A DNA stretch of 19,648 bases from Clostridia bacterium (GTDB lineage: Bacteria > Bacillota > Clostridia > Peptostreptococcales > Anaerovoracaceae), in assembly GCA_900766045.1 (NCBI GenBank), contig CAAFTW010000077.1, positions 1 to 19,648 on the forward strand, written 5' to 3'. Below are positions 7,307 through 14,572 of the stretch, piece by piece; position 1 is the first letter of the stretch, and every line of letters starts with the position of its first letter. A program made the translations under genes and the position numbers. The notes beneath the pieces are model-generated. The model was not told where the DNA came from. It searched no databases and worked only from the letters and a program-made list of their open reading frames with translations.

Positions 7307-8275
7307 CTACTGATCCTCTCTCAGCCATCTGGCCGCATCCATCGCATGGTAGGTGATGATGATGTTGGCGCCCGCGCGCTTCATGGAAAGCAGGTTTTCC
7401 ATAACCACACGCTTTTCATCAATCCAGCCATTTCCTGCAGCCGCCTTGACCATGGCGTACTCGCCGCTGACATTGTAGGTTGCAATCGGCACACGGACAA
7501 GCTGAGAAACTTCCTTGACGACATCCAGATAAGCCAGAGCCGGCTTAATGATCAGAATATCTGCGCCCTCATCGATGTCCGCCAGGCATTCACGAACCGC
7601 TTCATTTCCGTTCGGCGGGTCCATCTGATAGGTCTTTCTGTCGCCGAATGCCGGTGCAGAATGCGCCGCGTCGCGGAATGGAGAATAATAAACCGACGCG
7701 AACTTAGCGCTGTAAGACATAATCGGCGTATTGATATAGCCTGCCTCATCCAGGGCCTTGCGGATTGCCGCAACACGGCCGTCCATCATGTCAGACGGAG
7801 CGATCATGTCCGCGCCCGCCTCCGCAAGCGTTACCGATGCCTGGGACAACAGCGGCAGCGTCTCATCGTTCAGGATAATTCCGTCCTTAATCAGTCCGCA
7901 GTGACCGTGTGAGGTGTACTCACACAGGCAGACATCCGCAATGACCAGCAGCTCCGGCGCATACTTCTTGATAAACCGGATTCCCTCCTGCGTAACGCCA
8001 TTGTGGTCATAGGCCTCACTTCCGACCTCATCCTTATGTTTTGGAATTCCGAACACCAGAAGTCCTCTGACGCCGCTCTCCATGACATCATCTAACAGCT
8101 CCGGAAGACGGTCGATGGACCACTGAAATACCCCCGGCATTGACGGAACCGGATTCTTGATGTTCTCGCCCTCCGCGATAAACATCGGATAAATCAGCTC
8201 ATCCGGACTCAGCCTGTTTTCCTGAACCAGTTTTCTCATTCTGACTGAACTTCTCAGTCTTCTCATTCTCTGCAT
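7307..8275 (-). CDS. hemB: Delta-aminolevulinic acid dehydratase (porphobilinogen synthase)
   Basis: This 322-residue cytoplasmic enzyme condenses two 5-aminolevulinate molecules to porphobilinogen. The two active-site lysines are Lys191 (MSYSAKFASVYYSPFRDA) and Lys244 (ILIIKPALAYLDV). The zinc-type cluster DVCLCEYTSHGHCG supplies Cys116, Cys118 and Cys126, so this is a Zn-dependent form rather than the Mg/Asp form. Full length for the family. It is third in the operon, 35 bp after cobA-hemD, with GAGGAGA upstream of its ATG. It makes the substrate for the HemC domain encoded at the front of the same operon. Confidence 0.97.
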   Translation of the reverse strand: MQRMRRLRSSVRMRKLVQENRLSPDELIYPMFIAEGENIKNPVPSMPGVFQWSIDRLPELLDDVMESGVRGLLVFGIPKHKDEVGSEAYDHNGVTQEGIRFIKKYAPELLVIADVCLCEYTSHGHCGLIKDGIILNDETLPLLSQASVTLAEAGADMIAPSDMMDGRVAAIRKALDEAGYINTPIMSYSAKFASVYYSPFRDAAHSAPAFGDRKTYQMDPPNGNEAVRECLADIDEGADILIIKPALAYLDVVKEVSQLVRVPIATYNVSGEYAMVKAAAGNGWIDEKRVVMENLLSMKRAGANIIITYHAMDAARWLREDQ

Positions 8276-8310
8276 TGTATTCTCCTCATTAACCTCTTCA
8301 TCAACAATAA

Positions 8311-9765
8311 TTACCGCTGCATCAGCTTCAGCCTGCGCGCCAGTTCCTCCGCCGTATGCGGGTGCGTGACGAACTCCGGCTCCATGCCCCGTTTCCGCAG
8401 AGCATCCGCCGTTGCCTCACCGATACAGACAAAACGTTTCCCGGCAAGGGAAAAGCCTTCCTGCTCTGCAAGCGCGAACATACTGTCCACCCCGGATGCG
8501 CTCGCAAAGGCAAGAATTCCCGTCCTGTCGAGTTCTTCCGGACTTACGGTCAGTTCCCCTTCCGAATGATAGAGGCGGATTTTCTCATATTCCACTCCCG
8601 CACGATCCATGATGGAGAACATCTCCTGCCGTCCGCCTTCTGCGCGGATGACCAGCACCCGCTCATTTTTTCCGACCTGTTCCGCAAGAGCCTGCCCCAG
8701 AGCGTCACTGGTGTAGCTTTCCGGCATCAGATCCACGTGTCCGGCCGCTGCCTTCAGCCGCTCCGCCGTTCCCGGTCCGATTGCGGCAAAACGCAGATGA
8801 TCAAGGCGGTGAAGCGGATAGCGGTCTTCCCCGGCAATCCGCTCGCACATGGCGACCGCATTCCTGCTGGTAAAAACCAGCCAGTCAAACTCCTCAATCC
8901 TGGAGAATGCATCTCTCAGCTGCCGTTTTCCTTCTTCCGTCACAGAAAGACGGATCCGCATGACGTGAGAAAGCATTCCTGCCTCCCCTCCCATGGCTCT
9001 CTGCATCCTGGCATAGAAGGAATCCGAACCGATAATGCCAAAAGGCGCATGATACAGAAAGTCCAGGTCCGCGCAAGGGCCCACGACAATCACAGCCGGC
9101 GCCTCCATGCCCGTTTCTTTTGTCCTCTCAGAAATCTCAGAAAGCGGCGCCCGGAGCACCCTCTGCTTCTCCGTAAATCCCTGCGAAACCACGGCAACAG
9201 GCGTATCCTCCGACATCCCGCCGGAAAGCAGCCCCGACGCAATGCGCGGCAGGGCGGAAAGCCCCATCAGGAAGACCAGCGTCCCCTCAAGGCGCGCGTA
9301 AGCCGAATAATCCAGCTCATCATCCGCAATATGGCCGGTGATGACATGAAAACTTCTGGCAAGGCGCCGGTGCGTCACCGGAATTCCTGCGGCCTCCGGC
9401 ACAGCAACCGAAGAAGTCACGCCCGGAACCAGCCGGTAGGGCACACCGGCCTCCTGAAGAGCCAGCACTTCCTCGCCGCCGCGGCCGAACACAAAGGGAT
9501 CGCCGCCCTTCAGCCGGACCACTACCTCATACTTCTGCGCGCCTTCAACCAGAAGGTGATTGATTTCCTCCTGCGCCGCGCTGTGACGGCCCGCCCGCTT
9601 TCCGACATGCACGCACTGACACGCTGCCGGCGCTTCCTTCAGCAGCTCCGCCGGCGCAAGACTGTCATAGACGATCAGGTCCGCCCTCCGGATCAGCCGC
9701 AGTGCTTTCACCGTGACCAGCTCCGGGTCCCCCGGGCCGGCCCCGACCAGATATACCGTTCCCAT
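8311..9765 (-). CDS. cobA-hemD: Fused uroporphyrinogen-III C-methyltransferase / uroporphyrinogen-III synthase
   Basis: This 484-residue bifunctional protein has CobA at residues 1-235. It shows GAGPGDPELVTVKA, RLKGGDPFVFGRGGEE, VPGVTSS and GIPVTHR, the SAM-binding and substrate motifs of the methylase that makes precorrin-2. HemD follows at about 240-484, with VFTSRNAV, IGPGTAERLK, YTSDALG, FASASGVDSMF and IGEATADALRKRG; it closes hydroxymethylbilane to uroporphyrinogen III. The beginning of the HemD part lacks the usual VTR-type opening and looks divergent. The CobA-HemD order is a well-known fusion in Firmicutes and channels uroporphyrinogen III toward siroheme or cobalamin. The start is unambiguous: AAGGAGG lies 7 nt upstream and contains the stop codon of the preceding gene. 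Confidence 0.96.
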   Translation of the reverse strand: MGTVYLVGAGPGDPELVTVKALRLIRRADLIVYDSLAPAELLKEAPAACQCVHVGKRAGRHSAAQEEINHLLVEGAQKYEVVVRLKGGDPFVFGRGGEEVLALQEAGVPYRLVPGVTSSVAVPEAAGIPVTHRRLARSFHVITGHIADDELDYSAYARLEGTLVFLMGLSALPRIASGLLSGGMSEDTPVAVVSQGFTEKQRVLRAPLSEISERTKETGMEAPAVIVVGPCADLDFLYHAPFGIIGSDSFYARMQRAMGGEAGMLSHVMRIRLSVTEEGKRQLRDAFSRIEEFDWLVFTSRNAVAMCERIAGEDRYPLHRLDHLRFAAIGPGTAERLKAAAGHVDLMPESYTSDALGQALAEQVGKNERVLVIRAEGGRQEMFSIMDRAGVEYEKIRLYHSEGELTVSPEELDRTGILAFASASGVDSMFALAEQEGFSLAGKRFVCIGEATADALRKRGMEPEFVTHPHTAEELARRLKLMQR

Positions 9766-9777
9766 ACTGCCGCCTCC

Positions 9778-11316
9778 TTATTTATTTTCCGTTTCACGCT
9801 CCGGACCAGCCGTTTTTCCGCCAGATACTTCCGAGGCATCCGATTTCCCGCCAGATGCTTCCGGAGCGTCTGACTTCCCATCCGATTTTTCCGGATCGTC
9901 CGACAAAATTTTCCCGGCAAGGATGTCCGCCGCCTGCTCTGCCTGTGCGTGTATACTGTGCACAAAAAGTTTTCCGTCATAGTCTTTCATAACTTTCATC
10001 TTCAGGCTGCCGTCTTCCTGGTAATCGGCCAGAGCCCCGACAGCCTCGTGACATCCCGCATTGATATCTTTCATGAAACGCCGCTCTGCAGAAAGTTCAA
10101 TAAAAGTTTTCCGGTCATTGATTCCCCGGATCAGTCCGGCCAGGTCTCCTTCTGCCGGTCCTTCGACCGCAATAATTGCCTGCCCCGCTGCCGGAATAAA
10201 GGTTTCCGGATCCAGATAGTGGTAGACGAGATCCGGCTCCTGGTCCAGCTGCAGCCGGTGAATTCCGGCAGCGGCCAGAATCACCGCATCATATTCCCCG
10301 GTTCTCAGCTTATGCAGGCGGGTCGGCACATTTCCACGGATGACTTGGCACTGAAGATCCGGATATAGGCGCCTGAGCTGCACCTTTCTTCTCAGACTGC
10401 TGGTTCCCGCGACTTTTATCTCTGATTCTGCCGTTCCCTTCCGATAAACCAGAACGTCGCGTACATCCTCTCTTTTCAGACAGGCGAGGACCGCCGTGCC
10501 GGAAGGACAGGCCGCCGGCATGTCCTTTGCGCTGTGGACAGCCAGATCGATCTTTCCTTTCAGGATGGCATCTTCAAAGTCCGTGACAAAAACGGCTTTT
10601 CCTCCGAATTTCCAGAGCGGCTTATTCTGCACCTTGTCGCCCATGGTTTTAATGACAACAGCTTCGGACTCAATGCCGATACTCTGGAGAGCGTCCATAA
10701 CCATCTCTGTCTGAATCATGGCCAGTTCGCTGCCTCTGGTGCCGATGCGGAGTTTCCGGCTTCCGATGTATTTTTCCGCAAGCTGCGTAAAGATTTTCTG
10801 ACGCTCGCTCTGGGTCTCCGCCTTTTCTTTTACTTCCTGACGGACAGCACCCAGTTCTCCGACTGCCCTGTCGTAGGCATCCGGAATGCTGCGGCTGATG
10901 GCCTTCTTGATTTCTCGTGCCAGCAGAGGGCTCTTCCCATCTGTAGATATTGCAACCGTATAATTATCACGGCGGATAATAGCCGGGAAAATGAAGTCGC
11001 ACATCTCCTTATCATCCACTGCATTAGCCAGGACACCGTGACTTCTGGCCAGTTCCGCAAGCTTTTTATTCAGCACGCGGTCATCGGTCGCAGCGACCAG
11101 AATATCTACCTTTTCCAGATCCTGCTCCTGAAATTTTCTTCTGATCAGATGGACTCCTTCAAACTGCTCAATCTCTTCGGAAATTTCTGGCGCGATAACC
11201 AGAACATCTGCTCCGAATCCCTGAAAAGCCCTCACTTTCCACAGCGCACTGTGTCCGCCGCCGGCGATGATTACCGTTTTTCCCGAAATATCCATCATGA
11301 ATGGAAAGTATGCCAT
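9778..11316 (-). CDS. sirC-hemC: Fused precorrin-2 dehydrogenase (SirC/Met8p type) / hydroxymethylbilane synthase
   Basis: This 512-residue fusion has a SirC-like domain (1 to about 180) that opens MAYFPFMMDISGKTVIIAGGG, an NAD-binding fold. It continues with VAATDD and NAVDDKEMCDFIFP, whose Asp matches the catalytic Asp of Met8p-type enzymes; it oxidises precorrin-2 to sirohydrochlorin. HemC (about 188-472) shows LRIGTRGSELAMIQTE, Asp265 in HSAKDMPA, GTSSLRRK, RGNVPTRL and Cys422 in NAGCHEAVGAL, the dipyrromethane anchor. The last 40 residues are a repetitive Ser/Asp/Gly/Lys tail. The ATG at 11316 (CGGAG 6 nt upstream) is preferred over the ATG at 11343, which has no usable ribosome site. 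The stop codon overlaps the ribosome site of cobA-hemD. It is the first gene of the operon. Confidence 0.94.
   Translation of the reverse strand: MAYFPFMMDISGKTVIIAGGGHSALWKVRAFQGFGADVLVIAPEISEEIEQFEGVHLIRRKFQEQDLEKVDILVAATDDRVLNKKLAELARSHGVLANAVDDKEMCDFIFPAIIRRDNYTVAISTDGKSPLLAREIKKAISRSIPDAYDRAVGELGAVRQEVKEKAETQSERQKIFTQLAEKYIGSRKLRIGTRGSELAMIQTEMVMDALQSIGIESEAVVIKTMGDKVQNKPLWKFGGKAVFVTDFEDAILKGKIDLAVHSAKDMPAACPSGTAVLACLKREDVRDVLVYRKGTAESEIKVAGTSSLRRKVQLRRLYPDLQCQVIRGNVPTRLHKLRTGEYDAVILAAAGIHRLQLDQEPDLVYHYLDPETFIPAAGQAIIAVEGPAEGDLAGLIRGINDRKTFIELSAERRFMKDINAGCHEAVGALADYQEDGSLKMKVMKDYDGKLFVHSIHAQAEQAADILAGKILSDDPEKSDGKSDAPEASGGKSDASEVSGGKTAGPERETENK
9811..9900 (-). repeat. Three 30-bp in-frame tandem repeats encoding the HemC tail
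   Basis: Units 9811-9840, 9841-9870 and 9871-9900 align base for base. The first two share most positions (TTCCGCCAGATACTTCCG against TTCCCGCCAGATGCTTCCG); the third is more diverged. Translated, they give repeats of the type S-D-A-P-E-A-S-G-G-K. The length is a multiple of three, so copy-number change would keep the frame. Confidence 0.85.
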
Positions 11317-11453
11317 GATCTGCTCCGTTTCTGCCTGACGCATGTCCTGTCACGCGCACAGCTGCCGGCCGTTATTTTACCCGTCCTGTCCGCTGCAAGC
11401 CGCGTTCAATTTTTATTTTCAGACTCAGCCGCGTATGAATTGCAACTGTTTCA

Positions 11454-11482
11454 AGTGTACCATTTTCCTTAAACCTAGTCAA
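11454..11482 (-). promoter_or_regulatory. Promoter of the tetrapyrrole operon
   Basis: The minus strand reads TTGACT (11477-11482), a 17-bp spacer and TACACT (11454-11459), about 140 bp upstream of the chosen sirC-hemC start. No other promoter is visible inside the operon, where gaps are 12 and 35 bp. The leader of roughly 130 nt shows no recognised riboswitch. Confidence 0.65.
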
Positions 11483-11500
11483 TTAATAGTTAAATATAGA

Positions 11501-11522
11501 TGATCAGAAAGCTTTGTGATCA
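11501..11522. promoter_or_regulatory. 22-bp near-palindrome upstream of the tetrapyrrole promoter
   Basis: TGATCA (11501-11506) and TGATCA (11517-11522) flank AAAGCTTT (11508-11515), with only the two joining bases unsymmetrical. It begins 19 bp upstream of the -35 box, an activator- or repressor-like position. No named regulator is matched with confidence. Confidence 0.55.
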
Positions 11523-11534
11523 GGTTATCACACT

Positions 11535-11572
11535 TAAAAAAGCGCTTCTGTAACACAGGTTACAAAAGTGCT
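11535..11572 (-). terminator. Intrinsic terminator of the NADAR gene
   Basis: On the minus strand AGCACTTTTGTAAC pairs with GTTACAGAAGCGCT across a 4-nt loop, with one mismatch and one wobble pair, followed by a TTTTTT run. It lies about 75 bp after the NADAR stop codon. Confidence 0.85.
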
Positions 11573-11647
11573 CATAATTCATGTATACAGCAGCGCTGGA
11601 CTTCTGTCACAGCGGCTGCTGAATGACTATACCTTTTCTATCCGGCT

Positions 11648-12142
11648 TTACGCTTCCTTTTTCAGTTTTTCTCTGACCATCATCAGCAGGAAGCCCAGAT
11701 AGTTGCTGCCCTTCCAGTTTTCCATATAGAAGCGGTTTTCGTCATCTCTTTCCATGGCGATTCCCCAGATCGGATCACCCGGGTTGCATTCTGCCAGAAC
11801 GGCGTCTCCCGTTGCCAGCAGTTTATCCCGTAACTCCCTGTTCTGGGTGAATTTTGCCAGAAGTCCCTCATAGACGACGATCTGACGGACGCCGTTCCAT
11901 ACGGTATCGTTATAGTTTCTGACCCTGCGGCCAATAGCCTTGATTTCCCGCGCGTCAGTCAGACCGAGCACTTCCTGAGCATGCTCTTCATCGTGGAAAA
12001 CTACAGCCTTGCGGTACATCATATACTGCTCGATGGAAGAAAATGTCTTTCCATCGATGGTAAACGCAGCTTCATACCAGTTGCTTAAAAATCCGTATTC
12101 CTTCTCCGGCTCATGAAAACCGATCACATTCAGCTTCTCCAT
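11648..12142 (-). CDS. NADAR (YbiA / DUF1768) family glycosidase
   Basis: This 164-residue cytoplasmic protein of the NADAR superfamily shows GFLSNWY (17-23), SSIEQYMMYRKA (35-46), GRRVRNY (71-77), ATGDAVLAE (110-118), WGI (126-128) and a C-terminal NWKGSNYLGFLLMMVRE. Family members cleave N-glycosidic bonds. E. coli YbiA acts on reactive riboflavin intermediates, and others remove ADP-ribose from guanine in DNA as antitoxins to DarT1-type toxins. No DarT-like toxin or riboflavin gene lies beside this one, so a housekeeping repair role is the simpler guess. AAAGGAGA precedes the ATG, and a TATAAT -10 (12177-12182) lies just upstream with a poor -35. Confidence 0.9.
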   Translation of the reverse strand: MEKLNVIGFHEPEKEYGFLSNWYEAAFTIDGKTFSSIEQYMMYRKAVVFHDEEHAQEVLGLTDAREIKAIGRRVRNYNDTVWNGVRQIVVYEGLLAKFTQNRELRDKLLATGDAVLAECNPGDPIWGIAMERDDENRFYMENWKGSNYLGFLLMMVREKLKKEA

Positions 12143-12200
12143 ACTGGATCTCCTTTCTGTATGCTTTACTCCCTATATTATACTGCGTTACAGGTTCAAG

Positions 12201-12231
12201 AAAAACGGCCGGCACGGATATTGCCAGCCGT
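12201..12231 (-). terminator. Intrinsic terminator beyond the lactate permease gene
   Basis: On the minus strand ACGGCTGGCA pairs with TGCCGGCCGT (one wobble) around ATATCCG, followed by TTTTTC. It lies about 40 bp after the lactate permease stop codon, and its T-run merges with the region where the NADAR -35 would be. Confidence 0.85.
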
Positions 12232-12270
12232 ATATCTATTCCATATTCTTTCTGATTTTCCTCTGAAGTC

Positions 12271-13788
12271 CTAGACAATCACATAGGTAATAATTCCCGC
12301 GATAACCACGTAGATCAGCGCGAATTTCAGTACGCGGCTGAGTACGGTGCTCTCATGTCCGGCAAGTCCGGATGCGGCGCAGCCGATGGCAATGCCCTGC
12401 GGGGAGATGGCTTTTCCGATGCCGGCACCCATCAGGTTGGCAGCAGCAAGCAGGTCCGGGTTGACGTGGATGGCAGCAGCTGTGTCTGTCTGCAGTTTTC
12501 CGAAGAGAACCGCGGTGGATGTTCCGCTTCCGGTTACGAATCCTCCGATCATTCCGATCAGTGGGGAAATGGCCGGATAGAAGCTGCCGGTTACGGCAAC
12601 CAGGAATGCCGCCATTGCGGAGATCATGCCGCTGTAGCCCATGATTTTTGCTGTCGCAAGGACGCTGCAGATCGTGATGATGGTTTTGATGTTCGCTTTA
12701 AAGGTTCTCCAGAATACGCCCATAATACGCCCGAAAGACGCGCCCTGAATCAGGCCGCCGATGATGCCGGCGATGAAGATCTTTACGCCCGGGCAGTCCA
12801 GCCAGCTCAGAGTCAGCGTATTCGGGTTCTTTCCGGTGTATACGCTAACCTGGCTTGCGACTTTTGCGATTGGATTGTGCAGAGCCGGGAAAATGCTGGA
12901 TGTGAAGAGGAGCAGAACAAAAATCAGGATGAACGGACTCCATGCAACCAGGGCTTTCTTCACGGTCAGATCCTTCATGGCTTCTGACTGCTCTCCATCT
13001 TTATCTGGATGTTTCTTCTCATAAACGATTCCCGCGATAACGGTGCAGATCATGCAGACTACAGAACCGAGGATGTTCGGGAGCTCCGGTCCGATAAATT
13101 TTGCCGCGACGTACTGCGGAATGATGAAGGAAAGTGAGGAAATCAGCGCAATCGGCCATACGCCTTTCAGGGCCTTTACACCCCTTCCGACGATGATAAT
13201 CATAACGAACGGCGCGATGAAGGTCAGGATAAACTGCAGAAGCACGATAGAACCGGATACTGCAGTTGCGTTCAGACCAGTAACCTGCGCGATTGTAGTC
13301 GTCGGTACTCCGACAGAACCGAATGCCGTCGGCGTAGAGTTGACGATCAGACAGGCGATAACGGTCGGAATCGGGTCATACCCCATGGCAACCAGGATTC
13401 CTGCCGGAATGGCAACCGCCGTTCCGAATCCTGCCATGCCTTCCATGAAGTTGCCGAATCCCCAGACGATAATCAGAAGAACGATCATCTTGTTAGAAGA
13501 GACACCGGAAAGCATGGCCTTGATAGAATCCATCGCTTTCGTTTCCAGTGTCAGTTCATAGACGAACAAGGCCGCGATGATAACGGCACAGATCGGCCAA
13601 AGCGCGTTGATAATTCCTTCCACAGCGCCGGTCACTGTATTCATCAGATTCAGTTTGAAATACAGCATGCCCACTGCAGCAGAAACCAGTACGGCAATCA
13701 TGCAGGCCTTATAGCCCTGCATCTTGATCACGCAGAGCGCGATGACCAGCCAGATAATTGGCAATAGAGCAAGAATAAACTCTAACAT
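12271..13788 (-). CDS. lctP: L-lactate permease family transporter
   Basis: This 505-residue polytopic inner-membrane protein of the LctP family (lactate/glycolate:proton symport) has about 12-13 hydrophobic segments. Family features include GNFMEGMAGFGTAVAIPAGI, NSTPTAFGSVGVPTTTIAQ and the late GFVTGSGTSTAVLFGKLQ plus NLMGAGIGKAISPQGIAIG. It is somewhat shorter than the E. coli protein. The ATG at 13788 has AAAGGAGG 7 nt upstream; an upstream TTG overlaps that site. No lactate dehydrogenase or lut genes adjoin it, so lactate is the family-based guess. It ends at the terminator at 12201-12231. Confidence 0.92.
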   Translation of the reverse strand: MLEFILALLPIIWLVIALCVIKMQGYKACMIAVLVSAAVGMLYFKLNLMNTVTGAVEGIINALWPICAVIIAALFVYELTLETKAMDSIKAMLSGVSSNKMIVLLIIVWGFGNFMEGMAGFGTAVAIPAGILVAMGYDPIPTVIACLIVNSTPTAFGSVGVPTTTIAQVTGLNATAVSGSIVLLQFILTFIAPFVMIIIVGRGVKALKGVWPIALISSLSFIIPQYVAAKFIGPELPNILGSVVCMICTVIAGIVYEKKHPDKDGEQSEAMKDLTVKKALVAWSPFILIFVLLLFTSSIFPALHNPIAKVASQVSVYTGKNPNTLTLSWLDCPGVKIFIAGIIGGLIQGASFGRIMGVFWRTFKANIKTIITICSVLATAKIMGYSGMISAMAAFLVAVTGSFYPAISPLIGMIGGFVTGSGTSTAVLFGKLQTDTAAAIHVNPDLLAAANLMGAGIGKAISPQGIAIGCAASGLAGHESTVLSRVLKFALIYVVIAGIITYVIV

Positions 13789-14572
13789 TAACAAACCTCC
13801 TTTTTCAGGATTTCCTGTAACCTGTTTATCTTAACAACAGCGTATTCTGATCCCGGCTGCCTGCATGTTCACTTCTGCAGGTCTCTTCAGCCGGGGAATT
13901 GACGAAATTCATCATCCGGGAAGCTCAGGCCGTTCTTCCAGAATACCGGACTTTCCGCCCGGACATCGGCATTTTTCCCGCGTTCAGGCAGTTTCCAGAA
14001 TGCAGATTTCAATGATATCCTTCTTACAGACCACATTCAGCTTCCTGCACCCACCGATGAAGAGACTTATCCTGGATGCTCCGCCTCGATATCATGTATA
14101 CAGAATACAGTATAGTTAATACAAATATCTCACCCGCGATGCTATAAACAAAATCGTCAGAAGATTTAAGATACAACAAATAAGGTGGGATAACGATTAT
14201 GATGTATTATGTATACAAAACGGATGAGCAAGCTACTCCCCGAGTCAGAAACTGTCCGCACCTGACACGCAGCCCGCTAACGGAGAGCATACTTACCATC
14301 TATTCAAGAATATCCACTATCTGGAACAATTTATCCAGTAGTATACTGTATATCTGCAATAATTTCAATAGTTTCGGCCATTCTCAGAAAAAATTATTTA
14401 TTTCCGTACACGAAAAAGCAGAAGTTCTGACGCTGTGCATCGCTGAAAACCAGGGGGAAGATCCTGAAGAATGCAGCAGAAATGCAAACGTCTGCTGCAG
14501 CCCTCCTGGCAGCAGAAAAGCGGTCTGCCGGATGTTAATGTCCGGCAGGCCGCTCCGTTTTCAATCTGTATA
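13789..14572. other. Intergenic region between lactate permease and fructokinase
   Basis: This 784-bp region holds the lactate permease leader, with a small inverted repeat GAATT/AATTC near 13897-13911. Recurrent-motif copies lie at 14096-14115 (GTATAC and ACAGTATAG) and 14341-14353 (GTATACTGTATAT), with a partial copy at 14212-14218. Near its right end are a hairpin TGCAGCAGA/TCTGCTGCA (14472-14499) and the fructokinase terminator. The plus-strand frame starting at 14199 runs antisense into the kinase and is not accepted as a gene. Confidence 0.55.
14516..14554 (-). terminator. Intrinsic terminator of the fructokinase gene
   Basis: A very strong stem is formed by AGCGGTCTGCCGGA (14519-14532) and TCCGGCAGGCCGCT (14541-14554), with one wobble and an 8-nt loop. 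TTTT follows on the minus strand and CCGTTTTC on the plus strand. It begins about 20 bp past the kinase stop. Confidence 0.85.

Larger units (their letters stand above)
11317..11647. other. Intergenic region between the tetrapyrrole operon and the NADAR gene
   Basis: This 331-bp region holds the operon leader and promoter (11454-11482), the 22-bp palindrome (11501-11522), the terminator of the NADAR gene (11535-11572) and a partial GTATACAG motif at 11583-11590. No further gene is seen; the plus-strand frame across it is antisense to sirC-hemC. Confidence 0.6.

Noticed and set aside
8356..9873. A 505-codon plus-strand open frame
   Set aside because: It lies wholly antisense to cobA-hemD and the end of sirC-hemC, has no ribosome site, and its protein is rich in Arg, His and Pro as expected of a shadow frame of GC-rich codons.
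11317..11453. Cobalamin or other riboswitch in the leader of the tetrapyrrole operon
   Set aside because: No B12-box or other known conserved core was found by eye, and the leader of about 130 nt is short for a cobalamin switch.
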